Shown piece by piece: positions 14,600 through 23,603 of a stretch of DNA of 64,000 nt. A program made the translations under genes and the position numbers. The DNA is from UBA1189 sp964570685 (GTDB taxonomy: Bacteria > Bacteroidota > Bacteroidia > Bacteroidales > Bacteroidaceae): the NCBI GenBank assembly GCA_964570685.1, contig CAZMZC010000005.1, forward strand, positions 19,915 to 83,914, in the 5' to 3' direction. The notes below the pieces were generated by a model, which did not search any database, had not been told where the DNA came from, and worked only from the letters and a program-made list of their open reading frames with translations. How positions within the stretch are numbered: the stretch's first letter is position 1; each line of letters begins with the position of its first letter.

Positions 14600-16735
14600 T
14601 TACTTGATGCCGTCACGCTTCATCATAGCGTCGATGGTGGCATCCTGTCCGCGGAAGCGGCGATACAGTTCCTTCGGATGCTCCGAGCTACCCTTCTCAA
14701 GGATATTCTTGCGGAATGAAGTGGCCACCTCTTCATTGTAGATACCCTTCTCCTCGAAGAGCGAGAAAGCATCAGCATCGAGCATCTCAGACCATTTGTA
14801 GCTGTAGTAACCTGCCGAGTAACCGCCCGACATGATGTGACCGAAGCGGGTAGTCATATTGGTCTCGGGCACTACAGGCAACAGTTGAGTAGGAGCCCAA
14901 GCCTCTTGCTCATAGGCACGTACGTCGCCATCAAATGGTGTAGTGCGTGAGTACCAAGCCATATCGAGCAGGCCGAAGCTGAGTTGACGGATGCACATAT
15001 AGGCTGCATTGTAGTTTTGGGCACGCACGATGCGCTCGATGAGCTCGTCGGGGATGAGCTCGCCCGTCTCATAGTGGAAAGCGAAGGTGGCGAGGAACTC
15101 CTTCTTGGGCAAGAAGTTCTCCATGAGTTGTGAAGGCAGCTCCACGAAGTCACGGTATACATTGGTACCACCCATCGAGGGGTAGTTGGTAGCAGCAAAG
15201 ATGCCGTGCAGGGCATGACCAAACTCGTGCAGGAAGGTCTCCACCTCGTCCTGTGTGAGCAACGCAGGCTTGCTCTCGGTAGGTTTGGTAAAGTTCATCG
15301 TGATAGATACGTGGGGGCGGCTGTCTACACCATCCTTCACATACTGCTCCTTATAGTTGGTCATCCAGGCACCTGAGCGCTTGCCGGCACGGGGGAAGAA
15401 GTCGGTATAGATGACTGCCAAGTAGCTGCCGTCCTTGTCAAGCACGTCGTAGGCTTTCACGTCGGGATGGAACACGGGAATATCCTTGTTCTCCACGAAA
15501 GTGATACCATAGAGGCGGGTGGCCAGTCCGAACACACCCTTGGTCACGTTCTCCAGTTTGAAGTAGGGGCGCACCATCTCATCGTTGAGACTATATTTCT
15601 CGTTGCGCAGTTTCTCAGAGTAGAACGACCAGTCCCAAGGCATCAGTATCAGTTCGAAATCCTTATCCTCGGTGCGTGCCGCCATCTCCTGCACTGCCTT
15701 CACCTCTTCCTTGGCTGCGGGAAGGTAGGCTGTGAGCAGTTGGTCGAGCAACAGATTTACGTTGGCAGCATTTTCGGCCATACGGTTCTCGAGCACGTAG
15801 TCAGCGTGGCTGTCATAACCCAGCAACAGGGCAATGGCGAGGCGCAGATTGGCAATCTTCTTCACGTTCTCCTCGTTGTTGTACTCGTTGTCCTGCACGT
15901 TCTGCGTGTTATAGGCCATGTAGAGTTCGCGACGCAGGTCGCGGTCTTCGCAATACATCATCAAGGAGCTGTAGCTCGGGGCGTGCAGGGTGAATGTCCA
16001 TCCCTCCTGCCCCTTCTCCTTGGCAGTCTGCGCAGCAGCCTCAAGAGCCGATTCGGGCAATCCCTTCAAGCGCGCAGAGTCTGTCACGTTCAGCGCATAG
16101 CTGTTGGTGGCTTTCAACATGTTCTGTCCAAACTCCAGCGTTGCCTTGCTCAGTTCGGTGGTCAACTCGCGATACTTGACCTTGTCCTCTTCGCTCAGAT
16201 TGGCACCATTGCGTGCAAAGCTGTCGTAGCTCTTCTGCAGCAAGCGCTGCTGCTCGGTGGTGAGGGTGCTCTTGTCGGTAGTCTCATACACAGCCTTCAC
16301 ACGGGCAAAGAGCTTCTCATTGAGCGAGACATTGTTAGAGTGCTCGGTGAGTACAGGCGAGAGTTTCTGTGCCAGTGCCTGCATCTCGTCGGATGTCTCG
16401 GCACTGTTAAGATTGAAGAATACCGTCACCACGCGGTCGAGCATGTCACCGGCATAATCGAGTGCCACGATGGTGTTCTCAAAGGTAGGTGCCTCGGGGT
16501 TGTTGATGATGGCATCCACCTCGGCCTGATGCTGCTTGATACCCTCAAGGAAGGCTGGTTCATAGTGCTCCAGTTTGATTTTGTCGAAGGGAGCAGTCTC
16601 GTGCGGAGTCGTGTACTCGCTGAAGAAGGGGTTATCGTTCTTTTTGTCCATACAAGAGGTTAAGTTGATAGTTGCGCCCACTACGGCCAATGCGCCCAAA
16701 GCGAGCTTGATACGGTTTGTTTTGCGGTGCTTCAT
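14600..16735 (-). CDS. dcp: M3-family oligopeptidase (Dcp-like), lipoprotein
   Basis: A 711-aa zinc peptidase of the thimet/Dcp family that releases dipeptides or short peptides. The signal ends INLTSC, so the enzyme is probably anchored in the envelope. The zinc motif is HEFGHALHG, with the downstream metal Glu in the segment FVELPSQLMENF. A long N-terminal helical half is normal for M3. I start at the ATG at 16735 because the lipoprotein signal begins there and a TATCTTTG promoter lies 24 nt further upstream, inside the longer open frame. Confidence 0.92.
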   Translation of the reverse strand: MKHRKTNRIKLALGALAVVGATINLTSCMDKKNDNPFFSEYTTPHETAPFDKIKLEHYEPAFLEGIKQHQAEVDAIINNPEAPTFENTIVALDYAGDMLDRVVTVFFNLNSAETSDEMQALAQKLSPVLTEHSNNVSLNEKLFARVKAVYETTDKSTLTTEQQRLLQKSYDSFARNGANLSEEDKVKYRELTTELSKATLEFGQNMLKATNSYALNVTDSARLKGLPESALEAAAQTAKEKGQEGWTFTLHAPSYSSLMMYCEDRDLRRELYMAYNTQNVQDNEYNNEENVKKIANLRLAIALLLGYDSHADYVLENRMAENAANVNLLLDQLLTAYLPAAKEEVKAVQEMAARTEDKDFELILMPWDWSFYSEKLRNEKYSLNDEMVRPYFKLENVTKGVFGLATRLYGITFVENKDIPVFHPDVKAYDVLDKDGSYLAVIYTDFFPRAGKRSGAWMTNYKEQYVKDGVDSRPHVSITMNFTKPTESKPALLTQDEVETFLHEFGHALHGIFAATNYPSMGGTNVYRDFVELPSQLMENFLPKKEFLATFAFHYETGELIPDELIERIVRAQNYNAAYMCIRQLSFGLLDMAWYSRTTPFDGDVRAYEQEAWAPTQLLPVVPETNMTTRFGHIMSGGYSAGYYSYKWSEMLDADAFSLFEEKGIYNEEVATSFRKNILEKGSSEHPKELYRRFRGQDATIDAMMKRDGIK

Positions 16736-16758
16736 ATTGCTAATCGTGTTTGAAGGCG

Positions 16759-16766
16759 CAAAGATA
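16759..16766 (-). promoter_or_regulatory. TATCTTTG promoter box of the M3 peptidase gene
   Basis: Minus-strand CGCTTTTTCATATCTTTGC, the same extended pattern as at 3684 and 20877. Confidence 0.65.
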
Positions 16767-16897
16767 TGAAAAAGCGAGTAAAAAGTCAAGGTATCCTTGA
16801 ACTTTTTGAAACGAGCGCAAGCATCTTTACGGACCGTAAAAGAACGAATAAACAAGTGAATAAACAGCACTTAGATTAGGGAAGCATTCAAGCCACC

Positions 16898-17569
16898 TCA
16901 AATCGCCCTCAACCGCTCCACATCGTAAAACACGAACTCCTTGCGTCGCATCTCGATGAGCCCCTCCTCCTGCCATTTATTGAGCACATTAGAGACATTG
17001 AGCCGAGTATCATCGAGCAGATTGGCCAAATCCTCCATCTTCACCCGAAGGACTTTTGCGCCGTACTGTGTACTGCAGAGGCTACGGATGAAATGGATGA
17101 GCCGCCCCTCAAGTTCCTGAGCATTGATACTCCAAATGCGTTCATAGAGCTGCTCGGCCTTATTGGAAAGCAGATTAAAGAAGTTCATACGAAACACCTC
17201 ATATTTATCCAACACATTGTAAATATACTGTTTGTCAATCGTGAGCAATGCCACCTCGCCCTGCGCCACATAGGTTGCCTTATAGCAAGGACGCTTGCCA
17301 AACAGCGAGTGAGGCTCTACAATGGCCGGCCACTCCACCAGCTCCTCGAACGAAAACGAACTACAAGGCGCCACAGTCTCAGCCGCCAACTTTCCACGAA
17401 GCAGAAACACCAGTTTATCGCACGTATCACCCTGCGCAAAAAGCACCTCCCGGTCTCCGAACTTATGAAAATGAAACTTCACCTTCTCTATCACCTCCGA
17501 AAGTTCCGCCTTACTCATACCCTGAAATAGGGGCAGCTGCAGCAGCGTGTCATACATCGTATACTCCAT
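16898..17569 (-). CDS. Crp/Fnr-family transcriptional regulator
   Basis: A 223-aa protein with an N-terminal cyclic-nucleotide-binding fold (GDREVLFAQGDTCDKLVFLL) and a C-terminal winged helix whose recognition segment is MEDLANLLDDTRLNVSNVLN. No Fnr-type cysteine cluster is visible, so an iron-sulfur sensor is unlikely, and the ligand is unknown. It is divergent from the TlpA-like gene, with 258 bp between them that could hold its operator. Confidence 0.9.
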   Translation of the reverse strand: MEYTMYDTLLQLPLFQGMSKAELSEVIEKVKFHFHKFGDREVLFAQGDTCDKLVFLLRGKLAAETVAPCSSFSFEELVEWPAIVEPHSLFGKRPCYKATYVAQGEVALLTIDKQYIYNVLDKYEVFRMNFFNLLSNKAEQLYERIWSINAQELEGRLIHFIRSLCSTQYGAKVLRVKMEDLANLLDDTRLNVSNVLNKWQEEGLIEMRRKEFVFYDVERLRAI

Positions 17570-17827
17570 ATATGTATTGGTTCAATATTATATTAACAGT
17601 CAACTTAACGCGAAGTTACACAATATAGTCCGTTCATCTAAATGGTCCTAATCATATTTTTCTATTTTTAACAATATTTCAAAAATCAGGTTAAGGCAGC
17701 AGCCTACGAGGGGTTACGACACTCCGAGTCATAACTTTTTCACCCTATCCTACCCCATTATCCAAGAAATTTGTTTAAATTCGCTGCCGAATTAAAGAAA
17801 AAGCAAACACTAATATATAATTAAGGT

Positions 17828-18406
17828 ATGAAAAAGACAACTTTCATCATGGCGGCACTCATGCTGCTCGCCGCATGCAACAATGCAAACAAAAAGAGTG
17901 AGACAACCGCTACCGCCGAACAGACACCTACCCAAGACACCATCGTATACGAGCACGAATACTTGGTGAAGGTAGGCGACATGGCACCCGACTTCACACT
18001 GCAGTACACCGACGGCACCGAATTCACCCTCTCGGAACAACGGGGAAAGGTAGTGATGCTACAGTTCACCGCCAGCTGGTGTGGCATCTGCCGTGGCGAG
18101 ATGCCGCATATCGAAAGCCGTATATGGCAACCCCACAAAGACGACGCCGACTTTGTACTTGTAGGCGTAGACCGCGAGGAGCCACGCGAGGTAGTAGAGG
18201 AATATACTGCCAAACTGGGCACCACCTACCCCATGCTGCTTGACGATAAGGGCGATGTATTTGCCAGCTATGCGCTGCGCAAATCGGGCATCACACGCAA
18301 CGTACTCATCGACCGCGATGGCCGCATTGTCAAACTTACCCGTCGCTTCGTAGAGCCCGAGTTCAATGACCTGGTAGCTACGATTGACAGCTTGCTGGCC
18401 AAGTAA
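17828..18406 (+). CDS. TlpA/ResA-like thioredoxin lipoprotein
   Basis: A 192-aa envelope protein. Its lipobox is LLAAC, with a Thr/Glu-rich linker after it. The thioredoxin fold has APDFTLQYTDGTEFTL, the active site FTASWCGICRGEMP (WCGIC), then a later GITRNVLIDRDGRIV with the usual cis-proline loop replaced by GIT. Likely a periplasmic disulfide reductase for cytochrome maturation or redox homeostasis. The Crp/Fnr gene is transcribed away from it. Confidence 0.88.
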   Translation: MKKTTFIMAALMLLAACNNANKKSETTATAEQTPTQDTIVYEHEYLVKVGDMAPDFTLQYTDGTEFTLSEQRGKVVMLQFTASWCGICRGEMPHIESRIWQPHKDDADFVLVGVDREEPREVVEEYTAKLGTTYPMLLDDKGDVFASYALRKSGITRNVLIDRDGRIVKLTRRFVEPEFNDLVATIDSLLAK

Positions 18407-18600
18407 TATTGTACAATAACACCGCGACCTAATCGAGTGTATAAACGTACAAAAACGCCATACGTAAACCAATCATACAAGACCATGTAAATAATTACAC
18501 CAAAATTATTTACATTGATTTTGTAAAGTAATCATACAAACAGCGTAGACAAGCATGCAATAGATGCAATTTTGTACAAATGCACAAGGCATAATAAAAA

Positions 18601-18640
18601 GAATGAAGGCTTGCTCTGATGAGCAAGCCTTCATTCTTTT
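18601..18640. terminator. Bidirectional terminator between the TlpA-like gene and tRNA-Thr
   Basis: GAATGAAGGCTTGCTC (18601-18616) pairs perfectly with GAGCAAGCCTTCATTC (18621-18636), loop TGAT. Runs of T follow on both strands. Confidence 0.9.
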
Positions 18641-18641
18641 G

Positions 18642-18715
18642 AGCCTCTTGTCGGATTCGAACCAACGACCCCGAGATTACAAATCACGTGCTCTGGCCAA
18701 CTGAGCTAAAGAGGC
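18642..18715 (-). tRNA. tRNA-Thr (anticodon TGT)
   Basis: The minus strand folds as a 74-nt tRNA. Acceptor GCCTCTT pairs with AAGAGGC, the D-arm has AGCTCAGTTGG, the anticodon loop is ATTTGTAAT with TGT at 18681-18679, and the T-arm has GGTTCGAATCC. No CCA is encoded. It lies directly 3' of the SRP RNA, with only three bases between. Confidence 0.93.
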
Positions 18716-18718
18716 GGG

Positions 18719-18816
18719 TGGGTAAGCAATCTATATCGCGCCGCTACGACCTAATACCTTTGCTGCGGTCAAGCCCTGGAGGGTTCAAAGGGAGCTGGCC
18801 GTATAGGACTTACCCA
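18719..18816 (-). ncRNA. ffs: Signal recognition particle RNA (4.5S-type)
   Basis: A ~98-nt hairpin RNA on the minus strand. The ends GGGTAAG and CTTACCC pair, and inner arms CCTATA and TATAG pair. The apical part reads GAACCCTCCAGGGCTTGACC then GCAGCAAAGG, which matches the conserved SRP domain IV loop (AGG opposite AGCA). It would bind Ffh for co-translational targeting. A TAACTTTG promoter box lies 11 nt upstream. Ends are set by the terminal pairing. Confidence 0.88.
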
Positions 18817-18827
18817 TTTTGCGGCTG

Positions 18828-18835
18828 CAAAGTTA
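18828..18835 (-). promoter_or_regulatory. TAACTTTG promoter box of the SRP RNA-tRNA unit
   Basis: Minus-strand TAACTTTGC just upstream of the SRP RNA. No gene is seen from here to the porin stop at 19048. Confidence 0.7.
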
Positions 18836-19047
18836 ACGCAAACCGAATGAAAAAGCAAATTTTTTCGCATTTTTCTGAAGTGAAGCCCTACTTCTTTTGG
18901 CGACAAACATAACAATTATAAAACTTTTTCGCGCAAAAAAGCACTTCTGCCGGCGAAATCACTTCGGCGGCAGAAGAAAAGAAATGGCATTTATCAGAAA
19001 AACAGAACAAGAAAAACATTATCATTATCAGGTTGCAGTCGTCCCTG

Positions 19048-20358
19048 TCAGAAGCTGAACTGCGTCATCACACTCACACGGCGTGCCCAGCGGCTCTGCC
19101 CATCGGCATTCTCGCGCTTTCCGAGGTTGAGCTCACCACCCACCTGAATACGGGGCGTGATGTTCCAGAACACATTGAGCGCACTATACAGACCATATTT
19201 ATACTCCGTAGGGGCTTGATTGTTTTCGGGCAGGTAGCGGAGCTGGCCGAAAGTGAGCCCCGTGAAGAGATTGGGCGTGAAGTGGTATTGCGCTGCACCG
19301 TACCAACCGAAGAGGCGTGGAGCATACATCTCGCCTGGGGTCTCGGGGTTGTTCACCAAGTCGTAGTTGCCCATGATGAGGTCGCCCGTGAGGCTACCGA
19401 TACCGCGGCCATAATTGCCCATGAAGTAGAGCGTGAGCGGCTTCCAGGGGCGCATCACCGAGCTGAGCTGTACGCCCCACCCCATCTCGTTGCGGTTCTC
19501 GCCCACCACGAGGTCGCGATAAGGCAGCGTGCGGAGGATACCGGCCAAACGCACGTGCTGATTGGGTGCCCACTCGTATTGGGTGAAGGCGGCAAAGTTG
19601 GGCATCCAGTCATCCACCGTCTGCGTAGTGGTGCCGTTGGCTCCGACAAACGACTGAGGCATCTCGGCCGAGGCTGCCACGATCCAATCCTTGCGCAGAT
19701 TGTGCATCCAGCGCACGAGCACAGCCGTAGTGCTCACGTAGGCGTTGGGGCCCTGCCCGTCCACGAGGAGCGGCTCGGCCAGCGGGTCACTGAAGGTGGA
19801 GTGTGCATAACCGATGGTCCAGTCGTTGATGGTGGCATACGACTTCTTGAGCAGGAAGCCTCGCTGGTTGTAGCCGTCGAAGTTGGCCTCTATATAAAGC
19901 TGGTAATCACCAATCGTGGCGTTATGCCCCAGCACGCGGAAGTAGAGTGCCGTGCCGGCAGGTGTAGAGCCCAGCCAGCGGTCGCGCGCTGGATTCTTCG
20001 GGATAGCTATATTATAAGGTATAAAGCCGTTGTTGGGCATAGCACCCGCCCAGTCGTACCATCCACGCATGCGTACCACCCCACCGAGACCCATCACGAA
20101 GTTGGCATCACGGCTCATGAAGAGGAAGTACGGTGCGCGGGGGTCCTGCGCATTGCGGAACTGGTCGTAGTAGAAGATGTCGAGCAACGCACGCTCATCA
20201 GTTGGCGATGGCTTGTCGCCCTCACCCAGATACTCGATGCGATGGGTACTCTTGAGCGAGTCGATATACTGTTCCACACGGCTCTGCGGACGGTCTTGAG
20301 CCTGAGCCACCACCACAGTCAACACGAAGGATAACGACAGAATAATCTTTGTCTTCAT
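19048..20358 (-). CDS. DcaP-like outer-membrane porin
   Basis: A 436-aa protein with signal peptide MKTKIILSLSFVLTVVVAQA and a short N-terminal helical region (RVEQYIDSLKS). About 16 amphipathic strands follow and the protein ends RRVSVMTQFSF with terminal Phe, as barrels do. Segments such as ANFVMGLGGVVRMRGWYDWAG and YQLYIEANFDGYNQRGF resemble the DcaP-type trimeric porin family. The transported solute is unknown. It stands alone. Confidence 0.75.
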   Translation of the reverse strand: MKTKIILSLSFVLTVVVAQAQDRPQSRVEQYIDSLKSTHRIEYLGEGDKPSPTDERALLDIFYYDQFRNAQDPRAPYFLFMSRDANFVMGLGGVVRMRGWYDWAGAMPNNGFIPYNIAIPKNPARDRWLGSTPAGTALYFRVLGHNATIGDYQLYIEANFDGYNQRGFLLKKSYATINDWTIGYAHSTFSDPLAEPLLVDGQGPNAYVSTTAVLVRWMHNLRKDWIVAASAEMPQSFVGANGTTTQTVDDWMPNFAAFTQYEWAPNQHVRLAGILRTLPYRDLVVGENRNEMGWGVQLSSVMRPWKPLTLYFMGNYGRGIGSLTGDLIMGNYDLVNNPETPGEMYAPRLFGWYGAAQYHFTPNLFTGLTFGQLRYLPENNQAPTEYKYGLYSALNVFWNITPRIQVGGELNLGKRENADGQSRWARRVSVMTQFSF

Positions 20359-20520
20359 ACAGATTACAGGTTTTGATAGTCACACAAAGAAACACATCTG
20401 GCGGGAAAAGGTTCGGTGAAATGGTTTATATCGAACTCACGCTGAAATAAATTGGGAAATGTACTTGCTATTTTTATGGAAAAGCATGTTCTATTTTTCC
20501 GTTTCCACAAGCCAATTTTC

Positions 20521-20602
20521 AAATCATAAGCACTGATTTAATATTCAAAGCTTGTGAATACTAAATCATAAGCTTTGATTTAATATTCAGTGCTTATGAT
20601 TT
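20521..20602. repeat. AT-rich compound palindrome
   Basis: AAATCATAAGCACTGATTTA (20521) recurs nearly directly at 20562 as AAATCATAAGCTTTGATTTA. The first arm also pairs with TCAGTGCTTATGATTT at the right end. No gene is seen from 20359 to 20949; this element and a promoter are all I find. Confidence 0.65.
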
Positions 20603-20850
20603 ACTTTTTCTAAGTCTTCTCGGAATTTAGAGGATTGAGAGAAAAGAAAAATCGGGCAGGCGTTTCGATATATTGAGAGGTGTTTTGCAATTGTCACGGC
20701 TGATTTGTAATCGGCCTTTCATTTCACGGTATAGTCTGCAAGCATTACTTGCACTCACTGCAATAAATATTCAAGCAAGCTTAACCGTGTTGAATTTCTG
20801 CCTCGCTCAGTATAGAAAAAGTAAACTTTCTCTACATTCTCTCGTTGAAA

Positions 20851-20884
20851 TTTGATATTTCTCGCTCGTTTATTCGTATATTTG
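20851..20884 (+). promoter_or_regulatory. Promoter of the 176-aa unknown protein gene
   Basis: TTTG (20851-20854), 22 nt, TATATTTG (20877-20884), within the recurring CGCTCGTTTATTCGTATATT pattern. Confidence 0.6.
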
Positions 20885-20949
20885 CCGTGAATTACAAAAC
20901 TGCCCTTTTGCAATCTGTCAATGAATGGCAAAAGGAAACAAATGACACA

Positions 20950-21477
20950 ATGATGGATAAGAAAACAAAGACAACTGGCAATAAGGAGCAGATAGTGAAG
21001 ACTACCTCCGAAGAACATAACGATGCCATTGCGCTGATGAGAGGGTTTATGGACTCGGGGAACCCCAAGGTGGGTATCTTTTGGTATGACTATGTCAACA
21101 ATATCTTGTTTGGCGTTGAGAAGGGGGATGTGGAGTTGTATATGACACAAGGCAATATGGTGACCTATCCTAAACTCCACAAGACCTATTGGCAGAAACA
21201 GCATCACAGGGCTGTGGCCAAGAATGATACCAACTCCATATTTTACCGCGAGCACAACTACACCCAGATTCCTCGCGGACGGATATTCTACGAGAATGGG
21301 ACGTTCTATGTCAATGTAGGCAGTTGGATCAACGGCACCATTGATGGAGTGCAATGCATTGATAGCAGTAAACTGCGCGAACTGATCATTGATGAGTTTG
21401 ACTTGCCCGAAGACTTTATCTTCCGTCAGGACATCCATTGGGATATAGGACACGGATGGTCTGAAGAACGATTCTGA
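20950..21477 (+). CDS. Protein of unknown function
   Basis: A soluble protein of about 175 aa that I cannot place in a family. It starts with a lysine-rich segment (MMDKKTKTTGNKEQ), then LMRGFMDSGNPKVGIFWYDY, VEKGDVELYMTQGN and WINGTIDGVQCIDSSKLREL. There are no signal or membrane segments. The frame is open to 20845, but the promoter box at 20877 lies inside that extension, so I use the ATG at 20950. Confidence 0.7.
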   Translation: MMDKKTKTTGNKEQIVKTTSEEHNDAIALMRGFMDSGNPKVGIFWYDYVNNILFGVEKGDVELYMTQGNMVTYPKLHKTYWQKQHHRAVAKNDTNSIFYREHNYTQIPRGRIFYENGTFYVNVGSWINGTIDGVQCIDSSKLRELIIDEFDLPEDFIFRQDIHWDIGHGWSEERF

Positions 21478-21545
21478 TTATCATACGAGCTGAGGATGTG
21501 TCAGTAGTTTTTTTGACTCATCCTCAACTCATTTTAATTCCTCCT

Positions 21546-22034
21546 TCACAGCCCCATCAGCATCTGCAATATGGCATCCTCGGGATTGATTGCAGGCGGC
21601 TCGCTCTGCAGGTTGCAGCGGGCTATCGCTACCTTGTCTTCCTCTTGCGTAATCTGCAGCATATATGGGTTCTCGTATTTGGGAAATACGATTTCAAACT
21701 TGTCCTTAGAGTCTGTGGGGACGGCGTAGATGACTACGCAGTCGCCATGCTTCCTGATGGCGGTGACCCTGATGGGCGTGTCTTCCTCTCCCTGCATCTT
21801 TATCCGGTTGTTGGCAAAGTCCAGTTCCACCGTTGTTCGCTCAAGCATAGGCACGCTTGCTGTCTTTCTGAGCAGGGCGTGGTCGGTGAACGAGATATAC
21901 CGAGGTGTCTCTATCACATCTATCCCCGATACATACAACTTGCCGCTGTAGTTCAGCACGTTCAGTTTCTCTCCTTGTGCCTGTATGGCCAATGCTACAA
22001 AGGCCATACACATCATCATCCATGTTCTTTTCAT
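21546..22034 (-). CDS. Secreted protein of unknown function
   Basis: A 162-aa protein with signal peptide MKRTWMMMCMAFVALAIQA-Q. The mature part is beta-rich (LNVLNYSGKLYVSGIDVI, VELDFANNRIKM) with no recognisable motif. It is convergent with the gene at 20950 and precedes a row of small minus-strand genes. Confidence 0.7.
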   Translation of the reverse strand: MKRTWMMMCMAFVALAIQAQGEKLNVLNYSGKLYVSGIDVIETPRYISFTDHALLRKTASVPMLERTTVELDFANNRIKMQGEEDTPIRVTAIRKHGDCVVIYAVPTDSKDKFEIVFPKYENPYMLQITQEEDKVAIARCNLQSEPPAINPEDAILQMLMGL

Positions 22035-22061
22035 TTTCTTGTTTGTTTTTAGATTAATACT

Positions 22062-22628
22062 TTATTGTCGGTTTCTTTTTCTTGTACGTGGGCGTTTCAT
22101 ATACTCCACATCCTCCTTATAGAAGAATTTGCTGTAGAGAAGGCGGTATGGTAGAGTGATTCTGCTTTTCAACCTTCTCAAACGCCATTGGTTGCGCGAG
22201 TTGTTGAACCAAGGTATCCAATAACGCCTCTTCTCCAGCGCCGTCTTCTCCTCGATGGGCATTTTTGTGATTTCGTGAAACAGCCCGGCAAGGAGTTCCT
22301 TCTCACTTATCGCCACATCCTTGCCGACGAAGATTTCCATCCCCAGCACCTCGGCAAGCGATTCGTGCCACTCCACCATACTGGGCAGCGGGTCTTCGGT
22401 ACCGATTACCTCGCAACATCCCTCCCGCCACTCCTCATCCCAACGGGAGGAGACGTGGATTTTGTACCCGGTGCCCACGGCGGCCGCTTCCCGTAAGCGG
22501 CGGTAGAGTATCTTGTAGTCCCGATAGTCAGTGCCGATGGGATTGTGTTCCCACACCGTAGCCAGTTCTTTTGCGATGTCCTTGAATCTGTAGCGACTCA
22601 CCAACTGCTTAATCGTGATTTTCTCCAT
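22062..22628 (-). CDS. Unknown protein, paralog of the one at 48598
   Basis: A 188-aa soluble protein. Its blocks YKIHVSSRWDEEW, VEWHESLAEVLGMEI and LLAGLFHEITKMPIEE line up with YKICVHKYCDEQEG, LSWREWLGMEI and LSACVGEMTSWGYSE in the 217-aa protein at 48598-49251. The two form one family found in both accessory regions here. This copy has a basic tail (MKRPRTRKRNRQ) where the other has a membrane helix. The function is unknown. Confidence 0.7.
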   Translation of the reverse strand: MEKITIKQLVSRYRFKDIAKELATVWEHNPIGTDYRDYKILYRRLREAAAVGTGYKIHVSSRWDEEWREGCCEVIGTEDPLPSMVEWHESLAEVLGMEIFVGKDVAISEKELLAGLFHEITKMPIEEKTALEKRRYWIPWFNNSRNQWRLRRLKSRITLPYRLLYSKFFYKEDVEYMKRPRTRKRNRQ

Positions 22629-22661
22629 AATTCCAACCTGTTTTTTGTGTTAATAAAATTT

Positions 22662-23006
22662 TCAAAGAGCACACACGCGCAGCATTTTCCGTGCCTGACG
22701 TGCTTTTCGAATGGTGTCGAACGTGCCTTTCGAGTCCCCCGAGGGGAAGGCCAGCACATAGTCCGCCGCATTCACAATCTCCGTATTTCGCACGAGCGGA
22801 GCACCTCGTCCATATTTCCCGTAGTCGGGTTTGAACTCCAGGAGCGGAAGTCCCGTCTCCTCGGCCAAGCGAGCCGCAAAGGCATCGATACCTTTCGCAC
22901 CGCCCGACACAATCATCGAAGTGTTTTTCGGCAACACCTCCAAAGCCAAACTTCGCCAAGCCTCATAGTCAGAGGCCGACCGAGAGCCAACAATCGCAAC
23001 TTTCAT
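22662..23006 (-). CDS. SLOG-superfamily nucleotide-binding protein (DprA/YspA-like)
   Basis: A 114-aa Rossmann-type protein. MKVAIVGSRSASDYEAW gives the first strand and glycine loop, MIVSGGAKGIDAFAARLAEE is the hallmark SLOG motif, and VLAFPSGDSKGTFDTIRKAR is the distal phosphate-binding loop. SLOG domains bind nucleotides or nucleotide-derived signals and occur in DNA uptake (DprA), cytokinin-type hydrolases (LOG) and several antiviral systems. It starts at 23006, seven bases from the duplicated leader. Confidence 0.85.
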   Translation of the reverse strand: MKVAIVGSRSASDYEAWRSLALEVLPKNTSMIVSGGAKGIDAFAARLAEETGLPLLEFKPDYGKYGRGAPLVRNTEIVNAADYVLAFPSGDSKGTFDTIRKARQARKMLRVCAL

Positions 23007-23012
23007 AGCAAA

Positions 23013-23235
23013 ACATATTTTAGTGACACATGAAGACAAAGAGCGCCTACGTTCGCCGAACGTATAATATATAGTACGAATGAGAAATTTTATGAAGCGC
23101 CCGAAACGGCCCTTTTCGGGGTGTTTGGAGCCTCGCGTTAAGATTATTTAACTTTCCACACTCCTTTCGGCTCATTCTTTGAGGACGATTAGGTGGCGTA
23201 GAGGCTATAGCTGACTTGCAGCCTTATTAATTGTT
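23013..23235 (-). repeat. Duplicated structured leader, copy 1
   Basis: About 220 bp, roughly 90% identical to 23604-23825 and placed seven bases before the ATG of the SLOG gene. On the minus strand it contains hairpins CCCGAAA..TTTCGGG and CTCA..TGAG, and the palindrome TACGTTCGGCGAACGTA. Confidence 0.85.
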
Positions 23236-23246
23236 GAAAAGCTAAA

Positions 23247-23597
23247 TCACAAACTTCTTAAATTTCTGATAAGCTCTACCGCATCAGCCTCAGCATCGTT
23301 CCAATAATTCAACAATGTCTCTTTGTTCAAGATAATCCACTCATACACCAGCTCAAGCTCCTTCTGTGGAATCGCATTCTTTTTACCTGCCACTTGCAGA
23401 GGCTTGTCTTCTATCGACACTGAGATTGTCTCAAATCCGTTACCTGTATACACCCTAATTCTCGGCTTGCGCACTGGGGACTTAGAACTTACCCACACCT
23501 TGTATGGCAACCCTGAATCCTTTGGAAGGATATTAACCGTGTCTGCGAGTTGCCTCGCTCTATAACCACAATTCCCCACATTATCATTATGATTCAT
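23247..23597 (-). CDS. Unknown small protein behind a duplicated leader
   Basis: A 116-aa soluble protein that I do not recognise. It has ILPKDSGLPYKVWVSSKSPV, IRVYTGNGFETISVSIEDKP and an acidic C-terminal helix (ELELVYEWIILNKETLLNYW). The same ~220-bp leader that precedes the SLOG gene lies at the same distance from its start, so both may answer to one signal. Confidence 0.65.
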   Translation of the reverse strand: MNHNDNVGNCGYRARQLADTVNILPKDSGLPYKVWVSSKSPVRKPRIRVYTGNGFETISVSIEDKPLQVAGKKNAIPQKELELVYEWIILNKETLLNYWNDAEADAVELIRNLRSL

Positions 23598-23603
23598 AAC
23601 AGA

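Noticed and set aside
16736..16870. N-terminal extension of the M3 peptidase to 16870
   Set aside because: It would place the promoter box and a second start inside the gene and hide the lipoprotein signal.
19033..20334. 433-codon open frame antisense to the porin
   Set aside because: The minus strand has a signal peptide and barrel strands ending in Phe; the antisense frame is composition noise.
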